Assembly (NCBI GenBank): GCA_947652605.1
Contig: OX393577.1
Coordinates: forward strand, 1,736,868 to 1,800,867
DNA from: Elmis aenea
Lineage: Eukaryota > Arthropoda > Insecta > Coleoptera > Elmidae
Length of the DNA: 64,000 nucleotides
Direction of reading: 5' to 3'
Positions 39,034 through 53,733 of this stretch are shown one piece after another. Made by a program: the position numbers and the translations under genes. Every line of letters starts with the position of its first letter. Position 1 is the stretch's first letter. The notes beneath the pieces are model-generated. The model saw only the letters and a list, made by a program, of their open reading frames with translations. It was not told where the DNA came from and ran no database searches.

Positions 39034-40297
39034 GTATTATTGGGCATATTAAATTTATGTAATCAGTTGTCAAAACTAATTAGATTTTATAATTTGCAGT
39101 GTTCAACAGTATCCCGAGAATCCACCCCAAATTGACTGGGCCCACTATAAAGCTAAAATACCAGATGCAGCTATGGTAGACAGCTTTGAAAAACAGTATA
39201 AAGCTATCGAAATTCCGTACCCAAAAGATACTCTCAGCGGTCAAATTGATGCTCAAGAGATAGAAATTAAAGCCGATATTGAAGCTTTCAAGCGTGAATC
39301 GGTAAAAAGAGTCGCAGAGTACGTATAAAAGTTTAAATTGGTATACTTATTTTAGTGTAGGGAAGGTGGTATTGCGGGTGATATTTTCTTATTTTATTTG
39401 CATAGATGGGTCCTATTATCTTTTGAGGGAAATCCCCTATATTTCTTCTAAAATATGTATATAACTTACATTCATTTAGTTACGATTTGTTTTAATTTAT
39501 TCATCTCGATACTTTTTATTTAATAAAAAAAATTTTGCTTGGAAGGTTATTAATTATTTATCGGTAGATAACTTTTGGAACTATTGCTGTTGAGCTAATC
39601 AATAGCATGTTAATTTTCTATATTTGCCAAGCAATATTCAATGAATATGTGATTATTAGAAGTATGAAATATTAAAACTATAAACTGGTTCGGATAATTG
39701 AAAATGTGCAGAATTTTGTGCGGTTTTCAAATTTCATGTAATAACAACCACAATTTGTTTTACTTCTTGTAAAATAAGACGAATATTTAGTTAAATTAGT
39801 AAGAAGTTGCATACAATAAAGCTCAAAAGTGGTGGTATACAAATGTGGGAGCAAACATTAAACTTTTCAAGTTTAAACGTCATTTGATATCTTTTCTGGA
39901 TCATGGGGTTCTCGGAAATCATGATCACAATACTTTTTGTGTACTGCACATTGGAAAGTGAGAATGGTATTTCTTTTAAATAATTAGAGATAGTATTAGC
40001 TCTTTTACTAATCTGGAATCATTATCGAAACTCTAAATACATTTTCTTTCATTAGCTGTAAAAATGATTTTAATAATTTATCAAACAATACAGTTTAACT
40101 TTATTCGATTTTGTTTTAGTTACACGAAGCAGCTGAACCATCTAAATTCATTAATTCCATATGATCAAATGACGATGGAAGATTACCGTGACGCTTATCC
40201 TGAGGATGCTTTGGATCCAATCAACCGCCCCACTTTCTGGCCACATGAAAAAGAAGATCAGCCCGTGGATCCAAAGACGATTAAATCTGGCCATTAG
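38903..40297 (+). CDS. ATPsynD: Mitochondrial ATP synthase subunit d
   Basis: Peripheral-stalk subunit d of the F1Fo ATP synthase, in the mitochondrial inner membrane. Exons 38903-39033, 39100-39318 and 40120-40297 join in frame to 175 residues plus stop; introns are 66 bp and 801 bp with GT-AG ends. The protein begins MAAKGVTRLGKSAINWTALA, contains ERVPKHQKPQFG and PPQIDWAHYK, and ends with the conserved LIPYDQMTMEDYRDAYPE and PTFWPH region. Length and motif order match insect subunit d (about 175-180 residues). No cleaved presequence is evident, as usual for this subunit. The start at 38903 is the first ATG after a stop-rich leader and gives the expected N-terminus. It is unlinked in function to its neighbours Src64B and METTL9. 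Confidence 0.96.
39100..39318 (+). CDS. ATPsynD: ATPsynD exon 2
   Basis: 219 nt after an ATTTGCAG acceptor, encoding VQQYPENPPQIDW to KRVA; the donor is AGA|GTACGT. The split codon at the end forms Asp with the next exon. Confidence 0.94.
40120..40297 (+). CDS. ATPsynD: ATPsynD exon 3
   Basis: 178 nt after a TTGTTTTAG acceptor, encoding YTKQLNHLNSLIPYDQMTME to KSGH and the stop at 40295-40297. The upstream part of the open frame (from 40064) is intron. Confidence 0.95.
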
Positions 40298-40547
40298 AAA
40301 ATCAATTAAAAATATTGCAAGTGTAGATATCATGGTAAACCAGCATGTATCTGGTAGATAATAAATTGTAATTATGCTCCTCTACAAATTTTTTTATTGA
40401 AATTTTATTCATTAATTTTGGTATAAAATGTACATTCTGTTCGTTAAATATTATCAACGATGATTTTAAGTATCCGGTGATCGAAAATGATTGATGCCAA
40501 GGGTGTTGGGAACTTTTTCGAACGGATGGTAACCCATAGGGGAAAAC

Positions 40548-40908
40548 CAGTGGCGTAGGAAAAAAGTTTGTATTGACAGAACAGGTAATAATATTCTCCA
40601 TTTAAATATGACAGCTACAGTTTTTACTGACAAAAAGATTTGCAAATCTTTTTGTTTAAAAGAATTAGCTTCATAAAAACAATTATGTGAAGTTACCTTA
40701 AATCAGTTCCTTTATTAATATGCATACATTATGTAAATATTGTTCACACACGAAATGACAGAACAACCTGAACGCACAGAAAACGAAGAACTGATAACTG
40801 ATTTTTACGAAAAGATGCAAATTAAAACGAAATGATAGATCAACCTGAACGTCACATAAAACGTCAATAATACCACAGAATATACACAAGAATAATACTA
40901 CGCCACTG
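40548..40908. mobile_element. hAT-type MITE, CAGTGGCGTAG ends
   Basis: 361 bp with ends CAGTGGCGTAGGAAA and TACTACGCCACTG. No convincing 8-bp target duplication. It contains an internal imperfect duplication (two ACCTGAACG-containing stretches at 40755-40780 and 40828-40855) and a perfect 24-bp palindrome. It lies just downstream of ATPsynD. Confidence 0.75.
40631..40654. repeat. Perfect 24-bp palindrome around ATTTGCAAAT
   Basis: The half-site CAAAAAGATTTG is followed at once by its exact complement. The centre ATTTGCAAAT matches the octamer recognised by POU-type transcription factors. It lies inside the MITE at 40548-40908, so it may be a transposon feature and not host regulation. Confidence 0.9.
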
Positions 40909-41426
40909 ATATCCTTGTTTAACACTGCGATACCAACAAAAACTTGGTTATTCTATTTTCGGTCTGAGGTTAGCGGGCATCAGTCATTGTTGATCACCCG
41001 ATATTTTTGGCAAAAAGTAACGGAATGGCCAATTTTGTAAAAATTCGATCATCAAAGTTTGCCAGGATTTCGTAAAAAAGTGCTGTTTGCAATTATTAAA
41101 CAAATAAACACTAAAAATGTCAAGGTTTTGAAATTTAAACTGACTTGGTTGCAATAATATTGTATGAGAAAGTGTATTTCAATTGTAAAATTAATAATTG
41201 CCAATGCAGAATATAAAAAAATATGCGCTAAGTAAATTTAAAAGTCCTCGATAAAACGTTGATGTAGAGATGATAAACAAAAGCATAAAGTAAATAAATA
41301 TAAACAAAATTGAGAAAGTTGAATATAAGATTTTGTTTTTAATCTTGTTTTTGTTTAAAGTAGTTTGCTATGATTTTCAAAATATCATTTAAGTCCTTAA
41401 AATTTCCTTACATAGTACACTTTTGG

Positions 41427-41520
41427 TAAGGTGACCAATCGTCCTTCTTTAGGGAGGACAGTCCTTCTTTTGTAAATCCTGTCCTCCTTTGAAAAGTGTC
41501 CTTCTTCTAGTAGTATAACT
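41427..41520. mobile_element. Isolated hAT end, TAAGGTGACCAAT
   Basis: TAAGGTGACCAATCGTCC resembles the TAGGGTGACCAT end of the 6832-9294 element and is followed by AGGACAGTCC-type repeats. I found no matching right end nearby, so it looks truncated. Confidence 0.6.
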
Positions 41521-41775
41521 TTTACAAATGGTACATGCCATGTGTTGTGTATAATAACAAAAATTAACTGGTAGAGTAAAATTTACATTTTTATTCAAAA
41601 GGTTACTATACAAGTACAACAGTCATATCAAGTAATACATATTATATAATTAACAATAACAAATAAAACCGCAGTAACTTTTTAATATTAATCCACCGTT
41701 AATTTTTAAATTTAAATATCACAACATATTACATATAAATACTTACACACATTATAATTGGAAATTTTGGTATTT

Positions 41776-45078
<3,303 letters not shown>

Positions 45079-45364
45079 CTGTAACAAACAAATAATATCA
45101 GGTGAGTTTGCAAAAGTGTTTTGTATGTAACAATAAAATGCTGGTAGCTGGTTTCAATTATTTCAATTCGTAGCATAAAAACGTCAAAACTTTAAGATAG
45201 GTACTAATTTTTATTAAGATTTTTTTTAAATTTAGTTGTATAAAGTGATAAAACTGGGCAATGTTTAGGTGAAGATGTGCGAGTAAAAATTAAATTCTGC
45301 ATAAAATTTTTTTGGTAGATATTTTTTGAACCAAAAATGATTAAATTGCAAGAAAAATCGCTCC

Positions 45365-46225
45365 TCCCAAAACAATTCTTCAGTCCTACATCTCAGAGAG
45401 ACACTTCAGAAGAAAGCAAGAAGAATCTTATTCAGAACTTAAAGAAATTAAAGCAGGAGTTCCACAAGGAAGGGTACTAGGTCCGGTCCTACACCTATTG
45501 TACACTTGTGATATTCCAAAGTTAGAAAACAATACCATAGCGACCTTTGCCGACGACACGGCTATTTTAGCAGTAGGAGGAAACAATATAGAATCATTTG
45601 AGAAATTACAAGCACCTGCCAATCAGATCAACAACTGGACAAAAACATGGCGTATAAAGTTAAATGAAACCAAGTCAGTACATGTCAATTTTACCAACAA
45701 GAGAATTGAACATGTACCAATCAACTTAAATAATAAACAAATTCCATACTCCAACACAGCAAAATACTTAGGTATTACATTGGACGCTAAGCCACGCTAG
45801 AAGGCTCATGTCAAGAAAAAAAGGAAAGAAATAGGTATCAAATATAAATAAATGTACTGGCTAATCGGGAGGAATTCCTCTCTGTCCCTACATAATAAAC
45901 TTCTGCTTTACAAGCAAATTTTAAAGCCTGTATGGACATATGGGATACAGCTATGGGGATGCACCAAACAGAGTAACATTCAGATCATCGAGAGATTCCA
46001 GAACAAAACACAAGGAACATCGCTGATGCACCTTGGTATTGCAGAAATAGTGGCATACTTCGGGACCTCAACATGGGCATTGTAACCAACACCATTAAGA
46101 AGTTTGCTAAGAGCCACGAAGAAAGGCTCCATCAACATGTAAACGTCGAGGCGATCCAGCTCCTGGACACTGCAGGATTAGTAAGAAGACTTAAAAGGGT
46201 TAAACCTTTTAAGTTAATTTAAGCA
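45365..46225 (+). mobile_element. Decayed Jockey-like LINE fragment
   Basis: Translates, with stops and a frameshift, as the C-terminal half of the same type of reverse transcriptase as 28912-26513: EIKAGVPQGRVLGPVLHLLY, FADDTAILAVGGNN, KYLGITLDAK, LKPVWTYGIQLWGC, then in another frame DAPWYCRNSGILRDL and LVRRLKRVKPFKLI before a stop. The longest pieces are 45498-45800 and 45852-46085. It lacks the endonuclease and the first part of the reverse transcriptase. The related copy is on the opposite strand and far better preserved. Confidence 0.88.
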
Positions 46226-48886
46226 ATCGTTTAAAAGCAGAGGCTGTGCGGTAATGTGTACGTTCATAATTAGTGCACTTATATATTAGCAAACTAAGGA
46301 CTACTATTCAGTAAACCTTAGACTAAGTTTGAACATTATTAATTTAGGTTAGAATTAAACTGCTCATTGGTCTCAAAGACTAGATTTTTATCATGCACAA
46401 CATACAATAAAATTTAACATAACTAGCCGTTTTATTGCATTTAAAGTAAATGAAGTTGGTCTTATTTAAAAAATATCACATGGTATAATAAAATAGTGTA
46501 CATTAAGTAATGTATCTAATTAATTTGTCATGCATTTGTAATAGTAAGAATTAGCACAGAGTCACGTTTCGCCATCTCGCAGACTTCGCTTGGATCTCGC
46601 AGATAAGAAAACGAATCAAGAGTGTTATTGACGGTGACAATGGGTAAATAAAAATAAAGTTACTAAAATAAGCAACAAGAATGCTATTGATTATTGACTT
46701 GCTATCATCTCCCCAGTATGGAAGACAAAGAAAAGTTTAATGTTATAATTTAAAAGTTGAAAGATCAAAAGCTATTTTAAAGTTTTTTTGCAATATCAGT
46801 TGAGATTTCAACTCAAACAAGCGTTATACGTAGATTCTGTTTTCAATGTACAGGATGGCTATAGTACTTAAGATAAAAAAACAGGTAATTTTTAAATTAA
46901 CTAGTTTATAATAATACATTAATTCCATTAATAAATCAAGAAATCATTGCGTATATCTGTCAGCTTTTAAGACAAATGCCTATTGGCTTAATTAACTAAT
47001 TTAATGACAATTTTTTAAATTATTGTTTTAATTCCATCATTTGTTGCTAACAAATACACAAACAAAATTTCATTTTTAACTAATTGTTTGCTAAAACACC
47101 ATTTACTATTAAAAATGGGTGCAGCTCTGCTGTTTGTCAAAAGGCAACAATTATAAATCGAACAGTATAGCCCATTCTACAAAATTCTTTTACAGGTTCA
47201 TAACAAAACCTCGATTTAAACATAAGAATGACAAAATTACATCTTAAATATAAAAAAATTTAAAAAATTCGTAAGGAAAAGATGAAATTATAACATTTTT
47301 GGTTTTTTTCTTTCAATTGTTTCAAAATTACTGCTGTCTACCTTCATAGCCTACCTCAAAAAAACTACGTTCCCAAAAAAGTTAACAATAAAATCGCGAT
47401 ATCTCAGAAAATATCAATTATAAGTATAAAACAGGCTTCATGTTTTTAAAGGGCAATTAAATTTTCTTTAAAATGGGTAAAATAATATAGGGTGTTGTAT
47501 AAAAATGAGTTATCGATGTTTAAAGTTTTAAAAGCTTGACAGCGTAAAAAGGACCTGTCTAATATTTTTAAAATGTAGATAGAGCTAAGTGTTAATAATT
47601 TATTGTCAATCTAAATTTAAACGAATTTCTACTGCCTTTTAAAGTTTTTTCAGTTGAAAATTTTCGAAAGTGCTGTATAGCTCAAAAATTTATAAAATCG
47701 TAGATATTATAAAAATAAACGGTTGCCTTTAGACCTACACATATATGAATTCATAAATTTTTTGAAGCAAATTTTAAGACAAATCCAATAATGTATAAAT
47801 ATACAGGGTATTCTATTTAAAATTTCAAAGTTTGAGTCAGTTTTCGGTTGAACCGGAAGTCGTATTACAACCTCAATATTTACATCGAATCCGAAAAATA
47901 CGATAACGGTCAGATACCAAATTAAATTTGGCTTAGCTTAGGCAGTACCTAGTTTACGAAGTAGTTTGCATTTTGGCTCACTTAACCAAATCTCTCTATT
48001 TCGGCACATTAAATTTTTGTGTTCGTCAACTTCAGCGCAGATAAGAGGGTGGGGCAGGGGGGTCTCTGAGTCCCGGGCTCGGAATTACTTAATTTAAGAG
48101 CCCAGGAGTCCACATACTTTTTTAATTATGGTGTATTAAATATTCACGATTTACAATTCGTTTTTTTTTTAAATTAATTTTCAAATAAGCTATTACTTGG
48201 GCCTATGTAAATTTTTCCACCAGGCTCAGCGACGTCTCTCGACGCCTCTGGTCAACTTTTTCACCTTCGCTTCAAACAAATGGTGCGTGCAGAAAAAATA
48301 TTTTAATAATGTTATAGTTAAATTGTGGTTGTCATAAAAGTTAATCCAATTTTATTTTTTGGTCTCGAGGAATCCCAGAGGTGCGTGTCGAACTCCGATT
48401 GAGCAGGTATGAAATAATTACTTCTTAATACAAACTATCTGCGCCTGTTCGCCCTGGTCGAGCAACCACAGTCTTCACGCAATCGAGGTTATTTTTTTGT
48501 GTGACGTGGGGATACATGTGTTATGGGGTCTAATTAACAACCACCCGCCAGGGGCAACTGAGTCACTATTTCATGATAAGTGTTCGTGTTTTAACACAAC
48601 CCGAAACTGACCATAACCTATGCGTTTTATTAGGCGACACGACTTTAAGATTATGTTTACAGAGACAAGTGCATTTTAATAGACTTGTACAAGTGCACTT
48701 TTAAGTAATGTTAACGTCTCACTATAAAACTTTATATTAATGCTTTAATGAACGGATATTATATTTGTTTACACGCATTATACGTATCGCGTGTCAGCAA
48801 TACAAATAAAATGTTATATCATTTAATCTATATTGGAAGCAGGTGCGTCCGATGTAGTTCAGTATACAATTAATACTATATACAGG
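46226..48886. other. AT-rich intergenic DNA
   Basis: No gene recognised. A TA-flanked CAGGGTATTC end lies near 47802. 48030-48110 and 48225-48260 are locally GC-richer without coding signal. Confidence 0.5.
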
Positions 48887-48887
48887 G

Positions 48888-49255
48888 TGGTCCACATAGA
48901 AGGGCCACTATTGGGATCTCGTTAACAGTAAGAGCTACAAAGAAGTTTAAATTAGACAAATTGTTCCCCTTTCTGAGCCTTGTTCAGTGATGCTTTAATG
49001 TTTTAAAAAAGCTTTATGGCACACGAGATAATAACAAAAAATCAAAATGGGCATTTTTTTAAAAACTTGATGGTACAAAAATATTTTTAAGGAAAAGTTG
49101 TAGATTTTTTATTGCTCTGTAAAATGAAAACATTCATAGGGACTTTTTGATGAACTTTATTTGTTTTGAGCTTAAATGTCAAAATAAATACATTAACATT
49201 AAACCTTATATTACTAAAAGAAGGGAAAAAAAGGCTTTCTTATGAGGTCACACTC
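48888..49255 (+). mobile_element. CAGGGTGGTCCACAT repeat, copy 2
   Basis: Homologous to 3700-4110, same order of blocks, with a deletion near 49125 where copy 1 has an extra stretch. Non-coding dispersed element with a TA-CAGGGTG left end. Confidence 0.75.
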
Positions 49256-49329
49256 AACTATGGTTTCCATAAAAAAGCAAGTTTGTAATTTATCTAAGAA
49301 TTTTAAATAAGCAAGTCTTAATTAACATT

Positions 49330-50375
49330 TATTTGAAAAGGACTGCCATTTGTATCAGAACTCAGAAAGGAGCTACAGAAGAGATGGTAGTTAACAAAGG
49401 ACTAAAACAAGGAGACTCCCTATTAACCACTCTATTTGACCTGGCACTGGAGCACGTACTAAAAAAAGTGAATACAGGTAACCTTCGAACAGGTGGGGGA
49501 CAAATCATTGCATATGCGGATGTGATTATAAGTAAAACAAGGAAATCAATGGAAAGCACGACGAAAGAAATAATAGATCAAGGAGAAAAATGGGATTGAA
49601 ACTAAATCAGGCAAAAACAAAATCCATGAAATTTGGAAGTAAATAAGTAGTAATAAGAAGAGCCAAAATCGGAAACCTAGAATTCGAGGAAGTGGAAACA
49701 TTTTAATATTTGGGAATTATATCAGGAATGGGAGAAAGAAAATAGGGAATAGAAGAAAAAATTACAAACGCCAATAAAGCTTTTTATGCCAATAAAAAAT
49801 TACTGAAATGTAAAATGCTTACAAAGAGATCTAAAATAAACATCTGCAATACAACAATTCGACCTGTTTTACTATGAGTCGCTGAAATAATGACCATGAC
49901 AAAACAAGAAGAGAATGGTTTGAGGATATTCGAAAGGAAAATCATGAGGGCAGTACTTGGACCAGTTGGAGTAACGGATACGGAATGCAGAATTAGAACA
50001 AATGCAGAAATTAAACAAGAATTGGAGGAAGCAGGCATAACAACAAAAATAAGAGCACAGGGCGAGATGGTTGGGATATGCCTTTAGAGCAGATGAGGAT
50101 ACCCAAACCAATTCAGTGTTAAAATGGGACCCCGGAGGAAAGAGGAGACGTGGCAGACCTGGGGCAAAATGGATGCAGGAAGTGATAGACGATCTAAGCA
50201 GGGCAGGGTTTAGAAATTAGAAGGAAAAAGCAAAAGATAAGACAGGATGGAGAAAAGCTATTCTTGGTACATGCTAATAGACTGGGACTGACCCTCCCAA
50301 TATAAAGCATCTATAAAGCTTGAAAGAGGCTCAACCGCACTGGGGGTATAGCCACCACATAATAATATTTATTTA
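49330..50375 (+). mobile_element. RTE-like LINE 3' part, decayed
   Basis: Reads RTQKGATEEMVVNKGLKQGD and IAYADVIISKTRKSM (reverse transcriptase, with YADV in place of YADD) at 49333-49599. Broken pieces to 50087 follow (ERKIMRAVLGPVGVTDTECR). The segment ends with CACTGGGGGTATAGCC and short AATAAT repeats near 50355-50372, the style of an RTE 3' terminus. Many stops; inactive. Confidence 0.85.
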
Positions 50376-52204
50376 TGGCGATTGTAGAACGTCTTTAATC
50401 AACAGTAAATTAAAATTAACGAGGAATACAAAAATTTGTAATTGCTGTAATTAATTAACATATATCTATTTTAAAATAACTTGTAAATATTTTAAGATAA
50501 AATGCAGTAAAATAATCAACAGAGCACCGGAAAAATGAAACACAGAAGCAAATGAAGATACATTTAATAATTTTACTCTCCGTTCAGGATTATTTGTAAT
50601 TACGTTAAATTTGTCTCATGCTATAATAAATTACTGATAAAAAATCGAACAGATCAGTAAAATAGTCACAGTTAAATTGAGACATTATAAATAGCGACCG
50701 ATGCAAAACGTCCCGGTAATGAAGTACTAATTTGCAAAGTTTATTTTAACTGTGACTTAAAAAATCATCAATATCTTGCTAAATAACATTTAATTATAGC
50801 AAGCATCTTATGTGTTAAGCAAATTACAATCACCTTAAAATAGTAAATAATTTTAATACGCTCTGTTTCCTTATAATTTGGTTATTAACGTTTTTTACAG
50901 CAAGACTCGGCATTTAAGAGCAATGTTTATTATTGCATTTATATACTGCAATCCTGGAGCGTTTCAGAGCTTCGGTTTTACATTAATTAGTACTTCATTA
51001 AATCAAAAGTGCACCCACTGAGAAATTACTGCTGGTTTGCTACCAATACATTAAAAAAATGTTTTTAATGGGGCATCCAATTTAAATTAACAGTTCAAAT
51101 ACTGGCTTAATACTAGAAATGTGGACAACATTAAGACATTCCGCACAAGCAATAAATATTAAATATGCTAATTAGCGAATTTTAATTAGTATATAAGTAG
51201 GGAATTGTAATTATAAGGATTCAAGTACTTGTAAGTCGATGCGATATATTTATAAAAACACGACGCAACACCAGGCGAAGGAAAGCCACCGCCCTCAATC
51301 ATTTCCAATATGAAATTTTTATGTATTGATCGAGTTTTTTAGCGAGCAGAGGGGGTTTATTGGGGGGGTAGGGAAAACGCCCTCTATATCCTGTCACCTC
51401 GCCGGACACTGTCGACCGATTGAGTTTTAATATAATTTTCAAAAAGTAAACACCTAAATATTATGAATTACGTTAGAAAACGTCTTCCATCAAAATTCTA
51501 TTGTTTATCTGTCAAAGGTCGTTTACGTAATCAATAAATAAATGACATCACCGTTATTATGAACGTTTCATAAACTTTTCTTGCACACATCAAGCAAGTT
51601 TTCATGCAATCCCATATAATACAATCTAACCCTGATTGCAATGAATTAAGTAAAACGTTAATGAGTTTACGAATTGGATGCTATTATAGAAAGGGCAAAG
51701 ATCCTTTGCTTATATTTTAGATAAAGTTATATCCGCGACGAAAGTAAAATTGTCGTGTTTAGCTCACCGGGGTTCTCTTACCCAGCTACCACTAAAGTGT
51801 ATCAAATAAACAACGTTTTTGTTGGATGCCAAGTCGATCGATCATGAATTTATATACAAGATATTTCTGTACTCATTAATTTTAATAAAAACAACATTAG
51901 CGACAAATGTTTGAAACCCGAAACTTTTAAATACGAATATTATTCAGAACACGGATATCCATTTTTTGTGTAATTAACATTGCCTATGAACAACTATCAA
52001 GATTTTTAAAAACACTAGTGTTAATGTACTTTAAAAAAATTAACAGCTTTGTAAAATAATTAAGTCGTAATTTAAATTTGAAAACAAAACTTCTTAGGAG
52101 ATCTTACGGGTCCCATTATAAGCAGCATTTCTGGGGGAACATAATATTTTCACCAATTTCTATTATTCTGTTATTGTAGATTACCGTAAAAACTCTAACA
52201 TCCT
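50376..52204. other. AT-rich intergenic DNA
   Basis: No gene recognised. 51250-51420 is GC-richer (CGACGCAACACCAGGCGAAG, later a G-run GGGGGGGTAGGG) and has no open frame of note. Confidence 0.5.
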
Positions 52205-52216
52205 GTATATTTTGAA

Positions 52217-52357
52217 GGGGTTGGTACCGCGTTAAAGGTTTCTTCTTGATAACCGACGTTTCGTCCTCCTTTTTTGGTGACATCTTCAGGGTTTATCGTT
52301 TAATGTGCTAAACAGCAACCGGTTGTCAAGAAGAAATCTTCAACGCGGTTCCAGCCC
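52217..52357. repeat. Inverted repeat around GACGTTTCG
   Basis: Left arm GGTACCGCGTTAAAGGTTTC with TTCTTGATAACCG pairs imperfectly with right arm AACCGGTTGTCAAGAAGAAA with TCTTCAACGCGGT, separated by about 65 bp. Likely a small MITE; ends not defined. Confidence 0.6.
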
Positions 52358-52399
52358 GGAAATCAATCCTGCAAAGAGACATCCGCCGCTAAAGCCTAC

Positions 52400-53140
52400 G
52401 ACAATCCCAGTATATTAGTTATCAAACATTGTTGAGGAGACAGAGATGATAGAAATCGCAAACGGGATAGAAGGTATAAAGATAAAACTAAGGGGAGAAG
52501 AAATAAACGAAACTAACAGATTAAAATACTTAGGAACATATACGCAACCAGATGGAAGACTTGAGGAGGAGATACTAAGCAGGATACAAAAAACCATGGC
52601 GCTCTATAGCACCTTGTATAAGCCTTTTTTAACAACAAAGAAATAACAACAAAAACAAAAATCCGAATATATGAATCAGTCTTGTTACCTATACTCATGT
52701 ATGAAAGCGAAACCTGGGTCATAATTATAAAACTCAAACAAAAACTCGAGGCATCTGAGATGAAAGTACTTGGAAAAATCGCGGGAGTGACAAGACTGAA
52801 TAAAATTAGAAGTGATGTAATAAGGAAAGACTTAAAAGTCACAAGTGTAATGCAAAAAACGACAACAATTAAGATGGTTCGGACATTTGGTGAGAATGGA
52901 CGAGAAAAGAGTTGTAAAGGAGATATGGGAGATGGAAATAGCCGGCAAGAGAAGGAAAGTTAGACCCAGGAGAAAGTGGAATACAGGAGTGGAAGATGCA
53001 TTGGAGAAACGAAAACTGACCTGGACTGAAGCGAGACGCTAGGCAATAAATAGAAGTAATTGGAAAAAGATAGTCAACTCTACACCTATGGTAGTTAAGG
53101 GTGAGGATAAGGAAGTGAATAAGTTGTATTAAAAATAGCT
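52400..53140 (+). mobile_element. RTE-like LINE 3' fragment
   Basis: 52446-52646 reads EINETNRLKYLGTYTQPDGR and EEILSRIQKTMALYSTLY, the region after the reverse-transcriptase core of RTE-type elements. 52682-52963 reads PILMYESETWVIIIK and KVLGKIAGVTRLNKIRSDVI, then the frame breaks. A dead fragment with the same orientation as 49330-50375 but different sequence. Confidence 0.8.
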
Positions 53141-53266
53141 TCCTCTTTCCAATAATGTTCAAATATACAGGGTGTTCCGTTTGATGTAGCTAAGTTACAG
53201 GCATATCTGGCGAAACTGGAAATATACATTAGAAGTGTGCATCAATTTAGATAATCGTGTTTTAAG

Positions 53267-53725
53267 CAGGGCATGAAACCGGTTTTTTAAACCGGTTTAA
53301 AAAACCGGTTAACCTTTATTTTTTGTCCAAAATTGTGATTTTTAACCAAAACCGAAACCGTTATTTTTAAAGGCAAAAAAAACGGTAACCTTTAACCAAA
53401 ATAATAAAAAACCGGTTTTTTAAACATCTCTTTTCAATAAAAATTATTTTGAAAAAATACAAAATCTGTATTAAATGTGATTAGTTTGCCAAAAGTAATT
53501 ACTGAATGCTTGATTGTACATATATTATAAAATTATAAATAGATAATATCTTTTTATACTTTGCATTCCAAATCTGAATAATGTTAAAAACCGGTTAAAT
53601 TAACCGGTTTTTTCAAAACCGGTTTTTTACGGAAAAAACCGGTTTTTCAACAAAAACCATTATAAAAATAAAGTTCTTGATTTCGGTTAACCGTTAACCA
53701 AAATTTTTTTCGGTTTCTAGCCCTG
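53267..53725. mobile_element. hAT-type MITE packed with AACCGGTT motifs
   Basis: Ends CAGGGCATGAAACCGG and CGGTTTCTAGCCCTG with a perfect 8-bp target duplication GTTTTAAG at 53259-53266 and 53726-53733. 459 bp, non-coding. About eight copies of AACCGGTT, mostly followed by T-runs, occupy both subterminal regions; the middle is AT-rich. Confidence 0.93.
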
Positions 53726-53733
53726 GTTTTAAG

